Shown piece after piece: positions 17,004-25,633 of a stretch of 64,000 bases of DNA (positions within the stretch are counted from its first letter, which is position 1; each line of letters opens with the position of its first letter). Both the position numbers and the translations under genes were made by a program. The stretch covers positions 1-64,000 of the forward strand of contig JBDKRG010000054.1 of NCBI GenBank assembly GCA_039683515.1, written 5' to 3'. Source of the stretch: JAJFUE01 sp039683515 (GTDB lineage: Bacteria; Sumerlaeota; Sumerlaeia; MVZB01). Below the pieces are notes generated by a model. That model was not told the DNA's origin. It saw only the letters and a list, made by a program, of their open reading frames with translations, and searched no databases.

Positions 17004-18689
17004 ATGCGCCGTTATGCGATTGCGACCCTTCTGGCCGGCATGGCCCTGCTTACGTTTGGTTGCGGCAAGCCGAGCCAGCAGGCCGGCACCACAACGACCG
17101 GGGGCGCGCCTGAGCCGCCCAAAATCGAGCTGCGCGCGGCCCAGCCGATCGACATCCCCGCCTCCGTCCTCCCCGAGGGCAAAGTGCCCGTTTACCTGCG
17201 CGTGCGCGATCCGCAACAGACCGTCGCGCGCCTCGGCGAGTGGACCTCGGCCACCCAGCCGACGATGACCCCGCAGGCGCTCGCCCAGAACATCGAGGGC
17301 GCGGGCGTTCCGCTGAGCAAGTTCGAGCCGGGCAAGAACGCGCTCGGGGCCGTCTGGCCGGCGCCGAACGGGACCCGCGTCGGCGGCCTCCTGCCGCTGG
17401 CGGCCGGAACCGACGTTTCGCAGCTTGGCATCCAGACCGAGCCGCTCCCGGCCGGCGGCCTGCTGTTCGGGGCCGACCCGAGCGGCCAGGGCATCCAGCA
17501 GGTCAAGTCGGTCAGCGAGGACCTCGTCAAGATGCAGCAGGCGCCGATGAGCTCGGACGTCGAGCTCGGCGTCGACGTCAAGGGCCAGTGGGCGATCTAC
17601 GGCCCGATGGCGCGCATGATGCTGCCCGGCATGCTTGCCTCCATGCAGCAGGCGGGCCCGCAGATGCCCCAGGGCATCCAGGCCATCGTCAACGCGTATC
17701 TCACCATCGGGATGGACCTGCTCGACCAGACGAAGAGCGTCACGCTGCGCGCCAATTTCGACAAGGAAGCCGTCGAGCTTTCGTTCGTGCTCGAGGGCGA
17801 TGCCGGCACCACGCTGACGGCGGCCCTCGGCAAGGATCCGGTCGCCGCACCCGAGCTGACGCAGTACCTCGGCAAAAACCAGACCGTCGGCCAGTTCGAG
17901 ATCCGCGACATGGCCAAGCTCAACGAGACCGTGATCAATTATCTGGCCATGATGATGCCGAACGAACCGGACGCCGCCGCGAAAATCCGCGAGCAGTTCG
18001 CCGGCTCCGAAAAGATCGGCGCCATGCATATCGGCGTCGGCATGACGATGGCCCCCGACGGCCCCATGCGCGCCGAATACGTGATGGTCGTCGACAACCC
18101 TGACGCCTTGATGCAGTTCATGCGCGAAAAGATGGGCGCCATCAACAGCGGCCCGCTCCACGATTTCTACAAGTCGCTCGACATGGAGATCAGCATCACG
18201 ACCCAGCCGCTCACCCGCCAATACAAGGGCCTGACGATCGAAGGCTACACGATGAGCCTCAAGCCGGGTCCCAACGCCACGGAGGCTGACCGCGCCATGG
18301 CGGCCAAGATGTTCCCCGGCGACATGCCGATCGAGTCCGTCCAGCTCGGCAAATACGTCCTGGCGTCCGTCGGCCAGAAGGTCGACGGCGTCGTCGACCG
18401 GCTGCTCAGCCCCGAGGCGGGCGCACCGGTCGAAGCGGTCAAGGCGTTCCCGGCCGGCGCCATGTTCTACATCAATTACGACGTGATCGGTTATATGCGG
18501 GGCATCAGCGAGGCGATGCCGAACATGTCCAGGCTGAGCCTTCCCGAGAACGCGCCCCCGCTCCTGATCGCCGGCTATCACCAGCAGGGCAAGGCCTATT
18601 ACATCCTGCGCATCCCGCGCGGTTTCGTGACCGCCATCGGCAGGATGAACGAGGCCGAGGCGGCCCCGGCGGAAACCCCCGCCCAGTGA
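17004..18689 (+). CDS. Predicted lipoprotein of unknown function
   Basis: This 561-residue exported protein has a signal sequence with TFGC at residues 17-20, an imperfect lipobox. The mature part begins Ser/Gln/Thr/Gly-rich and continues as a large alpha/beta domain without motifs I recognise. Repeated short segments such as SVQLGKYVLASVGQKVDGVV and the overall length resemble DUF3352-type surface lipoproteins, but this is a guess. GAAAGGA lies upstream of ATG 17004. It follows the pil operon after a terminator and repeat, so it is probably a separate unit. A perfect terminator follows. Confidence 0.75.
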   Translation: MRRYAIATLLAGMALLTFGCGKPSQQAGTTTTGGAPEPPKIELRAAQPIDIPASVLPEGKVPVYLRVRDPQQTVARLGEWTSATQPTMTPQALAQNIEGAGVPLSKFEPGKNALGAVWPAPNGTRVGGLLPLAAGTDVSQLGIQTEPLPAGGLLFGADPSGQGIQQVKSVSEDLVKMQQAPMSSDVELGVDVKGQWAIYGPMARMMLPGMLASMQQAGPQMPQGIQAIVNAYLTIGMDLLDQTKSVTLRANFDKEAVELSFVLEGDAGTTLTAALGKDPVAAPELTQYLGKNQTVGQFEIRDMAKLNETVINYLAMMMPNEPDAAAKIREQFAGSEKIGAMHIGVGMTMAPDGPMRAEYVMVVDNPDALMQFMREKMGAINSGPLHDFYKSLDMEISITTQPLTRQYKGLTIEGYTMSLKPGPNATEADRAMAAKMFPGDMPIESVQLGKYVLASVGQKVDGVVDRLLSPEAGAPVEAVKAFPAGAMFYINYDVIGYMRGISEAMPNMSRLSLPENAPPLLIAGYHQQGKAYYILRIPRGFVTAIGRMNEAEAAPAETPAQ

Positions 18690-18708
18690 TTGAATGGCGG
18701 ATTGACAA

Positions 18709-18741
18709 AAAAGGCGGCCCCGTCAATGGGCCGCCTTTTTT
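18709..18741 (+). terminator. Rho-independent terminator after the lipoprotein gene
   Basis: AAAAGGCGGCCC at 18709-18720 pairs perfectly with 18728-18739 across a 7-base loop and continues into a T run. Confidence 0.95.
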
Positions 18742-19265
18742 TGTCCTGATCGAAACCCGGGCCTCGCGCAAAAAACGAGAACGCGCCCCCTCGCCGTCCC
18801 CCCTCAAGCACTCGCTGATGAACCGCCCATCCCATTAACCCCGCGATTCATCGCGGGGTTTTAAGCAACCCTTTCCCACGGAAACCGTTTCAACGGTTTC
18901 CCCCGCATTTCCCAAAGTTTATTTTTCCGCAAGTGTCTTAAGGGTTGCCAAGGGAATACCCAACCCCGAATCTTTTCTGTTGTGTTTTCCCTCAACAGGC
19001 CCAACCCGCCCGAAGGAACTAGAAACTAGATAACTAGAAACTTATAAAATATGTTATTATATTATACGCGTCTCGCGAGCTTTCGAATACCGGTAACTCC
19101 GCCCGTGGCCGAGGCGATCGACCTTTTCGCCCGCCTCACCGCAATCCATTCCGTCGCCGCTTCGGCTGACCCCCGAATTTTGGTCCCTTAGGTCCCTTTC
19201 GTCCCTTAGACCCTTTCAGCCCGGCTCCCGTTCCGGCGGTTTCCCCCTGCGTCGGCCCTGCTGTT
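18742..19265. other. Repeat-rich intergenic region upstream of hemA 3' end
   Basis: No gene is seen here. The region contains a dispersed hairpin repeat (18815-18862), an AT-rich block with ACTAGAA-type repeats (about 19017-19066) and a GGTCCCTTA nonamer array (19183-19222). The AT-rich block contrasts sharply with the GC-rich surroundings. The flanking genes converge (the lipoprotein on plus, hemA on minus), so it lies at two 3' ends. Confidence 0.5.
18815..18862. repeat. Dispersed hairpin repeat, intact copy
   Basis: About 39 bases from CTGATGAACC to the hairpin are shared with 33347-33385. The core is a perfect 10-bp stem, AACCCCGCGA at 18837-18846 pairing with 18851-18860 across TTCA. 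The other copy is split by an inserted element at 33386-33661. Confidence 0.8.
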
Positions 19266-20501
19266 TTATTCCGAATGCGAACGGCTGATCGCGCCTTTTA
19301 ATTCCATGATCACTTCATGAAGCAGGCGCTGCTTGAGGCGGCGGGCGGCTTCGTCGCCCAGCGGCTCGGTCTCGAACAGCTCGTCGAAGCGCTTGCCCAG
19401 CCGCTCGATCATCGGCCCTACCTCGGCGGCGGCGACCGCCGTGCGGTAGGCGGCCACTTCGGCCTCGACGATCGTCCACGCGCGCTCGGCCGCGCACGAG
19501 CGCCGCTCGCGGTTGCGCGCGACGATCTCTTCCATGTGTTCGATGTCGAAAATCCGGATCCCCTTGACGAGGCCCAACCCCGGATCCAATATGCGCGGCA
19601 CGGCGGCGTCGACCATGCAGATCGGCCGCGGCGCGTCCCCGCCGCCCATCGCCTTTTCCCACAGCGCCCGGCTGACGATCAGCGCCGGCGCGGCCGCCGC
19701 GCCGAGCACGAAATCCACCTCGGGCAGCACGCGCCCGAGCTCCTCGATCGGGATCGCCTCGCCGCCGAGCTCGCTCGCCAGCGGCGCGGCGTGGGCGAGC
19801 GTCCGGTTGACGATCAGCAGCCGCCCCGGCCGCCGCTCCGCGATGGCGCGCGCCGCCACCGAGCCGATCGCCCCCGAGCCGATCAGCATGCAGACGCGCC
19901 CCTCGAGCCCGCCCAGGACTTCCTCCCCCTTCAGGACCGCCGCCTTGCCGACGTCGAGCGTGCCGACGTTCAGGTCGGTCTCCGTGCGGATGCGCTTGGC
20001 GGTGTGCAGCGCCGCTTCCATGACGCGCGACAGGTCGGCCCCGCAGCACTTCGCGTCGCGGCTTGCCTGGTAGGCCTCGCGCAGCTGCCGCTTGATCTGG
20101 TTCTCGCCGAGGATCATCGAGTCGAGCCCCGCGCCGACCGCGAACAGGTGGCGCACCGCGTCCATCCCCTTGTGCTGGAGGGGCTCGGCCGCGGCCGCCT
20201 CGGCCGCGGCGGCGAGGCTCATGAGCGCCGCGTGCAATTCCTTTTCGAAATGCGGCCGCGCGCTGAAGGCGTAGATCTCGGTCCGGTTGCAGGTCGACAG
20301 GATGAGGAGCTGTTCGCCGAGCGTTTCATGGAGCCGTTCCAGCTCGGCCGCGTAGCGGTTCGGCGCCAGCGCAAAGCGCTCGCGCAGCGCCAGCGTGGCG
20401 GTCTGGTGATTGTGCCCGCACACATACAGCCGCGGCCGCCGCGCGGATTTGCCCGCGGCTGCGGCGGTCGGCTGGAGCGGTGACTTCTCGGCTAAATTCA
20501 T
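19266..20501 (-). CDS. hemA: Glutamyl-tRNA reductase HemA
   Basis: This 411-residue enzyme reduces glutamyl-tRNA to glutamate-1-semialdehyde, the first committed step of C5-pathway tetrapyrrole synthesis. The catalytic Cys71 lies in LSTCNRTE, GLDSMILGE is typical of the family, and an NADPH-binding GSGAIGSVAARAI segment lies at about residues 213-225. The C-terminal helical dimerisation domain is present. The N-terminus carries about 20 extra Ala-rich residues before the conserved LYVCGHNHQTA. It is the last gene of hemE-hemN-hemY-hemA and overlaps the hemY stop by 4 bases (ATGA), implying translational coupling. Confidence 0.95.
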   Translation of the reverse strand: MNLAEKSPLQPTAAAAGKSARRPRLYVCGHNHQTATLALRERFALAPNRYAAELERLHETLGEQLLILSTCNRTEIYAFSARPHFEKELHAALMSLAAAAEAAAAEPLQHKGMDAVRHLFAVGAGLDSMILGENQIKRQLREAYQASRDAKCCGADLSRVMEAALHTAKRIRTETDLNVGTLDVGKAAVLKGEEVLGGLEGRVCMLIGSGAIGSVAARAIAERRPGRLLIVNRTLAHAAPLASELGGEAIPIEELGRVLPEVDFVLGAAAAPALIVSRALWEKAMGGGDAPRPICMVDAAVPRILDPGLGLVKGIRIFDIEHMEEIVARNRERRSCAAERAWTIVEAEVAAYRTAVAAAEVGPMIERLGKRFDELFETEPLGDEAARRLKQRLLHEVIMELKGAISRSHSE

Positions 20502-21898
20502 TTCTCGACGGTTTCCGTGATGTGCGGGAGGCGCCCGAGCAGCTCCCGGCTCAGCCCATGAGTATACTCGATGCGGTCCGCGATTGCGACCCCTCCGCGC
20601 CAGTTGCCGACGAGGTGCAGTCCCGGCCGCCGCGCCTCGGCGGCCTCGATCTGGCGCAGCCGCTCGCCGTGGTCCATCCGGTACTGCGGGATGGCGCGCG
20701 GCCAGCGCTCGATGAAAACCGACCTGGGCTCGCCCCGCCAGCCGATCGCCGTCCTCAGATCGCGCTTGACCAGCCCGATCAATTCATCGTCGGCCAGGTC
20801 CGCGGCGGCCGGGTCGAGGTCCCCCCCGATGAAGATCGTCATCGTGGCGCATCCCTGCGGCGCCCGCCCCGGCAGGAAGTTCGAGTTCACGATCGCGCCC
20901 AGGATGCGCACCCCCTCGCCGCGCGGCACCAGGAAGCCGAACCCTTCCGGCACCCGCGCCTCGCCCGCGTCGATCCCGAGGCCCATGGCTACAAGCCGAT
21001 TATAGGGGAAGTGCCTCAGTACGGCCGAAACATTGCTGTCGAGCGGCTCGAGCCATTCGGACGCCTGATCGGCCTCGGCCGCGACGACCAGGTGGCGGGC
21101 CCGCCATGCCTGGCCGCTTGCGACGACGCGGAACCCCCCGTCGCCGCCGTCCTCGATCCGTTCGATGCGCGTCGATCCGTGGTAACGATCGCCGAGCTTG
21201 GCGGCCAGCGCCGCCGGCAGCCGGTCCAGCCCGTCGCGGAAGCTGACGAGCGATTTCACCCTGTTCGTAGTCCCGCCTTCAGGCGGAATTGTTTTTCTTT
21301 TTCGCCGCATGCGCTTTGCGGCCCCGACGATCAGGCTGCCGCCGTCGCGCTCCATTTCCTTCATGACCGGGAACGAGTATTGTGTCGAAATCTTCTCCGG
21401 GTCGCCCGCCCACACCCCGCTGACCATCGGCGTGATCAGGTTGCGCAGCCATCCGGAGCCGAGACGGCGGCGAACAAAATCGGCGACCGTCTCGTCATCG
21501 GGATTGCATTTGACGAACGGCTCGGCCAGGAGCGCGAGCTTGTCGCGCAGCGGGAGGAGCGGCGAGGCCATGAACGCCACCGGGCCGGTCGGCACGAGGC
21601 GCAGCGCCCCCTTGAGCCACACCCAGCGCTTCTGCCGCGACAGCGGCGCGCGGATGATTTCCGGCTCGAGCCCCGCCCACTCGATCAGTTCGTTGAAGCT
21701 GGCGTGCTTGTCGAGGATCGTGTTCGGCCCGCGTTCGAAAACGAACCCGTCCTGGTGGATCGTGCCGATCACGCCGCCGGGCCTGGCGTTTTTATCGAGG
21801 ACAACGACGTCCGCCCCGCCGCGCGCGAGCCACGCCCCCAAAGAGAGCCCGCTGATCCCCCCGCCGCAGATGAGAACGTCGATCTGGCGTGTAATCAT
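20498..21898 (-). CDS. hemY: Protoporphyrinogen oxidase, HemY/HemG (PPOX) type
   Basis: This 466-residue FAD-dependent amine-oxidase-fold protein has the N-terminal dinucleotide motif GGGISGLSLGAWLARGG (about residues 12-28), a Glu-Arg-Gly-Pro-Asn segment and VGNWRGGVAIADRI near the C-terminus. It should oxidise protoporphyrinogen IX, or coproporphyrinogen III in the alternative pathway. Around residues 201-213 it carries a basic stretch and the peptide IPPEGGTTN, encoded by a dispersed palindrome (21269-21288) that also occurs in an unrelated glycosyltransferase gene. The insertion lies in a variable region and keeps the frame. Its stop overlaps the hemA start. Confidence 0.9.
   Translation of the reverse strand: MITRQIDVLICGGGISGLSLGAWLARGGADVVVLDKNARPGGVIGTIHQDGFVFERGPNTILDKHASFNELIEWAGLEPEIIRAPLSRQKRWVWLKGALRLVPTGPVAFMASPLLPLRDKLALLAEPFVKCNPDDETVADFVRRRLGSGWLRNLITPMVSGVWAGDPEKISTQYSFPVMKEMERDGGSLIVGAAKRMRRKRKTIPPEGGTTNRVKSLVSFRDGLDRLPAALAAKLGDRYHGSTRIERIEDGGDGGFRVVASGQAWRARHLVVAAEADQASEWLEPLDSNVSAVLRHFPYNRLVAMGLGIDAGEARVPEGFGFLVPRGEGVRILGAIVNSNFLPGRAPQGCATMTIFIGGDLDPAAADLADDELIGLVKRDLRTAIGWRGEPRSVFIERWPRAIPQYRMDHGERLRQIEAAEARRPGLHLVGNWRGGVAIADRIEYTHGLSRELLGRLPHITETVEK
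21269..21288 (-). repeat. In-frame palindromic repeat inside hemY
   Basis: The palindrome CCGCC-TTCA-GGCGG at 21273-21286, with its flanks, forms a 20-base block identical (reverse complement) to 23417-23436. On the coding strand it gives Pro-Pro-Glu-Gly-Gly. A third copy lies at 30094-30107 in another gene, read in the same frame. Confidence 0.8.
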
Positions 21899-21953
21899 CG
21901 TTTCTTCCTATAGGTCCCATGAGTCCTATACGTCCTATGGCCCCATGAGTGGA
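21899..21953. repeat. GGTCC-type nonamer array between hemN and hemY
   Basis: This 55-base spacer contains a degenerate tandem array of GGTCCCATGA/GTCCTATAC units (about 21903-21945), related to the nonamer arrays at 19183, 42414, 48957 and 61853. It lies inside the hem transcript. Confidence 0.55.
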
Positions 21954-23363
21954 TCATAGCGTTCTCGAATAAGTAACGTTCTTCGCGTCCGGCTTTTTCA
22001 AATAGGCGTCGAATACCATCGCAATGTTGCGCGCGAAGAGCCGGCCGAGGAATGTCAGGCGGATGGCGTCGCCGCCCATCGACAGCAGCTCGTCGGCGGC
22101 GAGGGGAGCGAGCCGCGCCAGTTCCTCGGCGAAGTATGCGTCGAACCGGATGCCGTGTTTCCGTTCGATCTCGCCCTTGTCGAACACGTCCCGGCACATG
22201 ATCGCGCCGATCACGTCGCGGCGGATCAGGTCGTCCTTCGACAGCATCAATCCGCGCTCGGCCGGGAATTCGTTCGCGTTCAGCGCGCGCTCGTAGGCTT
22301 TCAGTTTCTTGTGATTCTGCGTGTCGAGCCCCGCGATCGAGCTGATCCCGCTGGCGCCCATGCCGACGAGATCCGCCCCGGCGCGCGTCGTGAACCCCAT
22401 GAAGTTGCGCTGCATCGTCCCGCCGTCGAACGCGCGCGCGAGCTCGTCGCCGGGCAGGGCGAAGTGGTCGAGCCCGATGTATCGATACCCCGCGTTCACG
22501 AACCGGTCGTGCGCCTCCAAAAAGATACGAAATTTTTCCGCCCCGGCCGGGAGCGTCTTCGGGTCGATCGCGCGCTGGTTGGGCATCTTCGCCGGCAGGT
22601 ATGCGAAATTGTAAAGCGCCAGCCGGTCCGGGCGCATCTCGATGACGCGCTCGACCGTCTCCCCGAACGACTCCGCCGTCTGGTGCGGCAGGCCGTAGAT
22701 CAGGTCGAAATTGATGCCCCCAAACCCGAGCGCGCGGCACGCTTGGATCGCCTCGCGCGTGCGTTCGAGGCTCTGGCGGCGGCCGATCGCGGCCATCGTG
22801 CGCTCGCTGAAATCCTGCACGCCGAGCGAGATGCGGTTGAACCCGAGCCGCGCGAGCGTCTCGAGCTGCTCGTCGCTCGTCCAGCTGACGTGGATCTCGA
22901 CCGACCGCTCGGCGTCGGCGGCGATGTTGAAGCGCTCCGCGAGGATCGCGTGGAGCCGCTCGAGTTGCGGCGGCGACAGATACGTCGGCGTGCCGCCCCC
23001 CCAGTGGAGCTGGACGACCGGCCGCTCGCGGCTGAGCGAGCGCGACCACAGCCCCGCCTCGCGCTCGACGAGGTCCAGATACGGCTCGCTCACGGCCCGC
23101 CTCTTCGGCGTGGCGATCACGTTGCACGCGCAGAACGAGCAGCGCTCGATGCAGAACGGGATGTGGACGTAGATCGACAGCGGCCGCCCCGCTCCCCGCT
23201 CGCGTTGAGTCTCCAAATGCCTTCTCAACTCCGCCGCGCCGACCGCCTCGGTCCACTGCGGCGCGGTCGGGTACGACGTGTAGCGCGGGCCGATCAGGTT
23301 ATAGCGGCTCAGGAACGAGGGGTCGAGGTCGCGCAGGCGGAGCGTGTCGTTGATCAGGGCCAT
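21954..23363 (-). CDS. hemN: Oxygen-independent coproporphyrinogen III oxidase HemN
   Basis: This 469-residue radical-SAM enzyme converts coproporphyrinogen III to protoporphyrinogen IX without oxygen. The family start YTSYPTA and the cluster motif C-x3-C-x2-C in FCIERCSFC are present, with the extra Cys of CAC. The SAM-binding HWGGGTPTYLSP segment and NFDLIYGLPHQT follow. ATG 23363 gives the usual distance to YTSYPTA. An in-frame ATG at 23439-23441, overlapping the hemE stop, would add 26 residues encoded partly by the palindromic repeat; that form is possible but unusual. The coexistence with a PPOX-type HemY is notable. Confidence 0.92.
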   Translation of the reverse strand: MALINDTLRLRDLDPSFLSRYNLIGPRYTSYPTAPQWTEAVGAAELRRHLETQRERGAGRPLSIYVHIPFCIERCSFCACNVIATPKRRAVSEPYLDLVEREAGLWSRSLSRERPVVQLHWGGGTPTYLSPPQLERLHAILAERFNIAADAERSVEIHVSWTSDEQLETLARLGFNRISLGVQDFSERTMAAIGRRQSLERTREAIQACRALGFGGINFDLIYGLPHQTAESFGETVERVIEMRPDRLALYNFAYLPAKMPNQRAIDPKTLPAGAEKFRIFLEAHDRFVNAGYRYIGLDHFALPGDELARAFDGGTMQRNFMGFTTRAGADLVGMGASGISSIAGLDTQNHKKLKAYERALNANEFPAERGLMLSKDDLIRRDVIGAIMCRDVFDKGEIERKHGIRFDAYFAEELARLAPLAADELLSMGGDAIRLTFLGRLFARNIAMVFDAYLKKPDAKNVTYSRTL

Positions 23364-23416
23364 GAGACGATTGGTTCGCGGTCTCGCCGCCGGGCGGACC
23401 GCGACTTCGATGCATG

Positions 23417-23436
23417 TTCCGCCTGAAGGCGGGACT
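23417..23436 (+). repeat. Palindromic repeat between hemE and hemN
   Basis: This 20-base block containing CCGCC-TGAA-GGCGG is identical, in reverse complement, to 21269-21288 inside hemY. It lies just after the hemE stop and before the preferred hemN start. Confidence 0.8.
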
Positions 23437-23440
23437 GCCA

Positions 23441-24520
23441 TCAATATACCCCAAATCGCTTGACGGCCTCAATCGCGGCGCGGGCGGATTCGACCGGCGT
23501 CTCGGGCAGCACGCCGTGGCCGAGGTTGAAAACATGCCCCGGCCGCGGCGGGAATTTCTCGAACATCGCCGCGACCGCGGCCGACGCGGCGGCCGGCCCG
23601 GCGAGCAGAACGGTCGGGTCGAGGTTCCCCTGCAGCGCGATTTTGGGGTCCAGCCGCGCCCGCGCGAACGCAAGCTCGACCCGCCAGTCGACGCTCATCG
23701 CGTCGATTCCGAGCGCGTTGACCTGTTCGAGGTACGGCGCGCAGCCGCCGATGTAGAGGATCACGGGCGTGTTGGTTGGCGCGGCGACCTCGGCCAGGCG
23801 CCGGATGTACGGCGCCGAAAAGCGCCCCCAATCGGACTGCGACAGCGACGCCCCCCACGTGTCGAAAATCTGCACCGCGTCCGCGCCCGCCTCGATCTGA
23901 ATCCGCAGATAATCCGCCGCCGCGCGCGTGATCCGCTCGAGCAGCTGAATCAACAGTTCCGGCTGTTGCGCCCGCAGCGCGCCGATCCGGCTCATCTGGC
24001 GGCCGAGCCGGCCTTCGGCCCAGTATGCGGCCAGCGTGAACGGCGAGCCGGCGAACCCCAGGATCGGCCACTCCGGCCCGATCCGCCGGCGGACTTCGCG
24101 GATCGTCTCGGCGACCGGCTCGTCGCGGCTCACGCCGCGCTCGGCGAGGTGGGTCAAATCCGCGCCGCCCGCCACCGGGTTCAGGACGATCGGCCCGTGA
24201 TCGTCGAAGGCGATTTTCGCCCCCGCGTGCTCGAGCGGCAGCAGGATGTCGTTGAAGATGATCACCGCCTCGCTGCCGATCGCCTCGAGCGGCTGGATCG
24301 AGACCTCGGCCGCGGCCTCGGGCGTCTTGCACAGCTCGAGGAAATCGAATTTGCGGCGGACTTCCTGGTACTGCGGCAGGTAGCGCCCCGCCTGGCGCAT
24401 GAGCCACGCCGGGACGCGGTCGGCCGGCTCGCCGCGCAACGCGCGCAGCAGCCGCTGCCGGGGAGGGATTGAGTGGAAATCGGTCAAAATCGGTCCCAAT
24501 CGCTCGGAATTTCGAAACAA
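23441..24520 (-). CDS. hemE: Uroporphyrinogen decarboxylase HemE
   Basis: This enzyme of up to 359 residues decarboxylates uroporphyrinogen III to coproporphyrinogen III. Family signatures PAWLMRQAGRYLPQY (about residues 37-51), an FNDILLP substrate-site Asp, GFAGSPFTLAAY and the C-terminal FNLGHGVLPETP are all present. No ATG precedes the conserved region; candidate starts are TTG at 24520, 24499 or 24487. The last gives the most typical N-terminus, so the true start is uncertain. It is the first gene of the hem cluster and lies 46 bases from the terminator of the upstream gene. Confidence 0.93.
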   Translation of the reverse strand: MFRNSERLGPILTDFHSIPPRQRLLRALRGEPADRVPAWLMRQAGRYLPQYQEVRRKFDFLELCKTPEAAAEVSIQPLEAIGSEAVIIFNDILLPLEHAGAKIAFDDHGPIVLNPVAGGADLTHLAERGVSRDEPVAETIREVRRRIGPEWPILGFAGSPFTLAAYWAEGRLGRQMSRIGALRAQQPELLIQLLERITRAAADYLRIQIEAGADAVQIFDTWGASLSQSDWGRFSAPYIRRLAEVAAPTNTPVILYIGGCAPYLEQVNALGIDAMSVDWRVELAFARARLDPKIALQGNLDPTVLLAGPAAASAAVAAMFEKFPPRPGHVFNLGHGVLPETPVESARAAIEAVKRFGVY

Positions 24521-24565
24521 ATTCTAATGAAAACGATTCGAAATCAGAAATGAATTCCAGGGGGA

Positions 24566-24606
24566 CAAAAAACCGTGGGTTGGCTCGCCTGGGGAGCCAA
24601 CCCACG
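24566..24606 (-). terminator. Rho-independent terminator between the secreted-protein gene and hemE
   Basis: A perfect 12-bp stem, CGTGGGTTGGCT at 24574-24585 pairing with 24595-24606, is followed on the minus strand by six T residues. It separates folE and the secreted-protein gene from the hem operon. Confidence 0.9.
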
Positions 24607-24632
24607 AGAATCGGAACCGCGGAGGGTTCGTG

Positions 24633-25568
24633 TCAGTATTTCGGCACGATCGGCGCGGGCGGGGCCTGCCGCGGACCCTTGCGGACTTCAGGGACGGTGC
24701 CGGGGAGTAGTTGCTGATCGGGCGCGGTGCGGTAGATCTTGACGTTCACCTCGCTGCCGTCGCGGTTCATCGTGACCTCGGCCGAGTAGCCGCTCTTGCC
24801 GGTGTATTCCATCCGGCCCCAGTTCCACTTTCCGTTTTCCCACTTGGCGGGCCAGTCGATCGGGCGGAACGGGCGCTTGCCGAATTGCTTTTCGGTCTCG
24901 TCGTTGGCGTAGCGGGCCGCGAGGATCGCCACCTGCGCGCTGTTGAGCGGCATGCCGTAAATTCTTTCGACCGTCTCGGTCGTCCCCCTGTCCCCGCCGG
25001 ACATCGGAACCGGCGGGATCGGCGCGCTCGCGTCGCGGACGAGCGACATCGGCTGCACGAACAGCTTGTCGAGGTTCTTGCCGACGACCCCCTTGAGCTG
25101 CGCCGTCGAGCCCGTCAGCACGAGCAGCGGCTTGGCCCCCGCGCGCTCGACCGTCACGTTGGCGGCCAGGCTGGGCTGCTGCGTGAGCATGACCGCCAGC
25201 CGCTCCCCGTCCATCGGCGCGATCCTCAGCGAATCCGCCCCCATCCACACCCGGAACAGCGTGTGCGCGGGGATCATGTTCAGCGCCAGGAATTCGTCGT
25301 CGATCATCTCCGAGGATTTCGGCTTGAGGTCGAGGAATCGGTTGTTGTCGATCTGGAACAGCGTGGCCGTGTAGACGCCGCCGTCGCCCTCGTCGATCGC
25401 CAGTTCGTAATCGGTCCGTTCCGGCGACGGGGTGATCTGCCACGTCGAGCCCTTGGCCCGCCAGACCCCGACAAGATTCGGGTCCAGGATCTTGTCCCCG
25501 GGCGCGTAGTAGGGCTGGAGGGACGGAACCGCGGCCAACAGCAGCAGGGCAAAAGAGATCACGTGCAT
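24633..25568 (-). CDS. Secreted protein of unknown function
   Basis: This 311-residue protein has a short signal peptide (about residues 1-17). The segment LVGVWRAKGSTWQITPSP near residues 33-50, with alternating beta-strand-like stretches, is reminiscent of lipocalin-like or copper-resistance NlpE-type domains, but no firm family can be given. The tail is Pro-rich (QAPPAPIVP). AAGGAG lies about 10 bases before the ATG. It follows folE on the same strand after 65 bases and ends at a strong terminator. Confidence 0.7.
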   Translation of the reverse strand: MHVISFALLLLAAVPSLQPYYAPGDKILDPNLVGVWRAKGSTWQITPSPERTDYELAIDEGDGGVYTATLFQIDNNRFLDLKPKSSEMIDDEFLALNMIPAHTLFRVWMGADSLRIAPMDGERLAVMLTQQPSLAANVTVERAGAKPLLVLTGSTAQLKGVVGKNLDKLFVQPMSLVRDASAPIPPVPMSGGDRGTTETVERIYGMPLNSAQVAILAARYANDETEKQFGKRPFRPIDWPAKWENGKWNWGRMEYTGKSGYSAEVTMNRDGSEVNVKIYRTAPDQQLLPGTVPEVRKGPRQAPPAPIVPKY

Positions 25569-25633
25569 GGCGACAGTCTCCTTAAGGGAATCTTGGAACG
25601 AATTTTATAACGAATTTTATTCTACCACAACCG

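Noticed and set aside
23364..23441. 26-residue N-terminal extension of HemN encoded partly by the palindrome
   Set aside because: The ATG overlaps the hemE stop and is possible, but family length and the YTSYPTA position favour ATG 23363.
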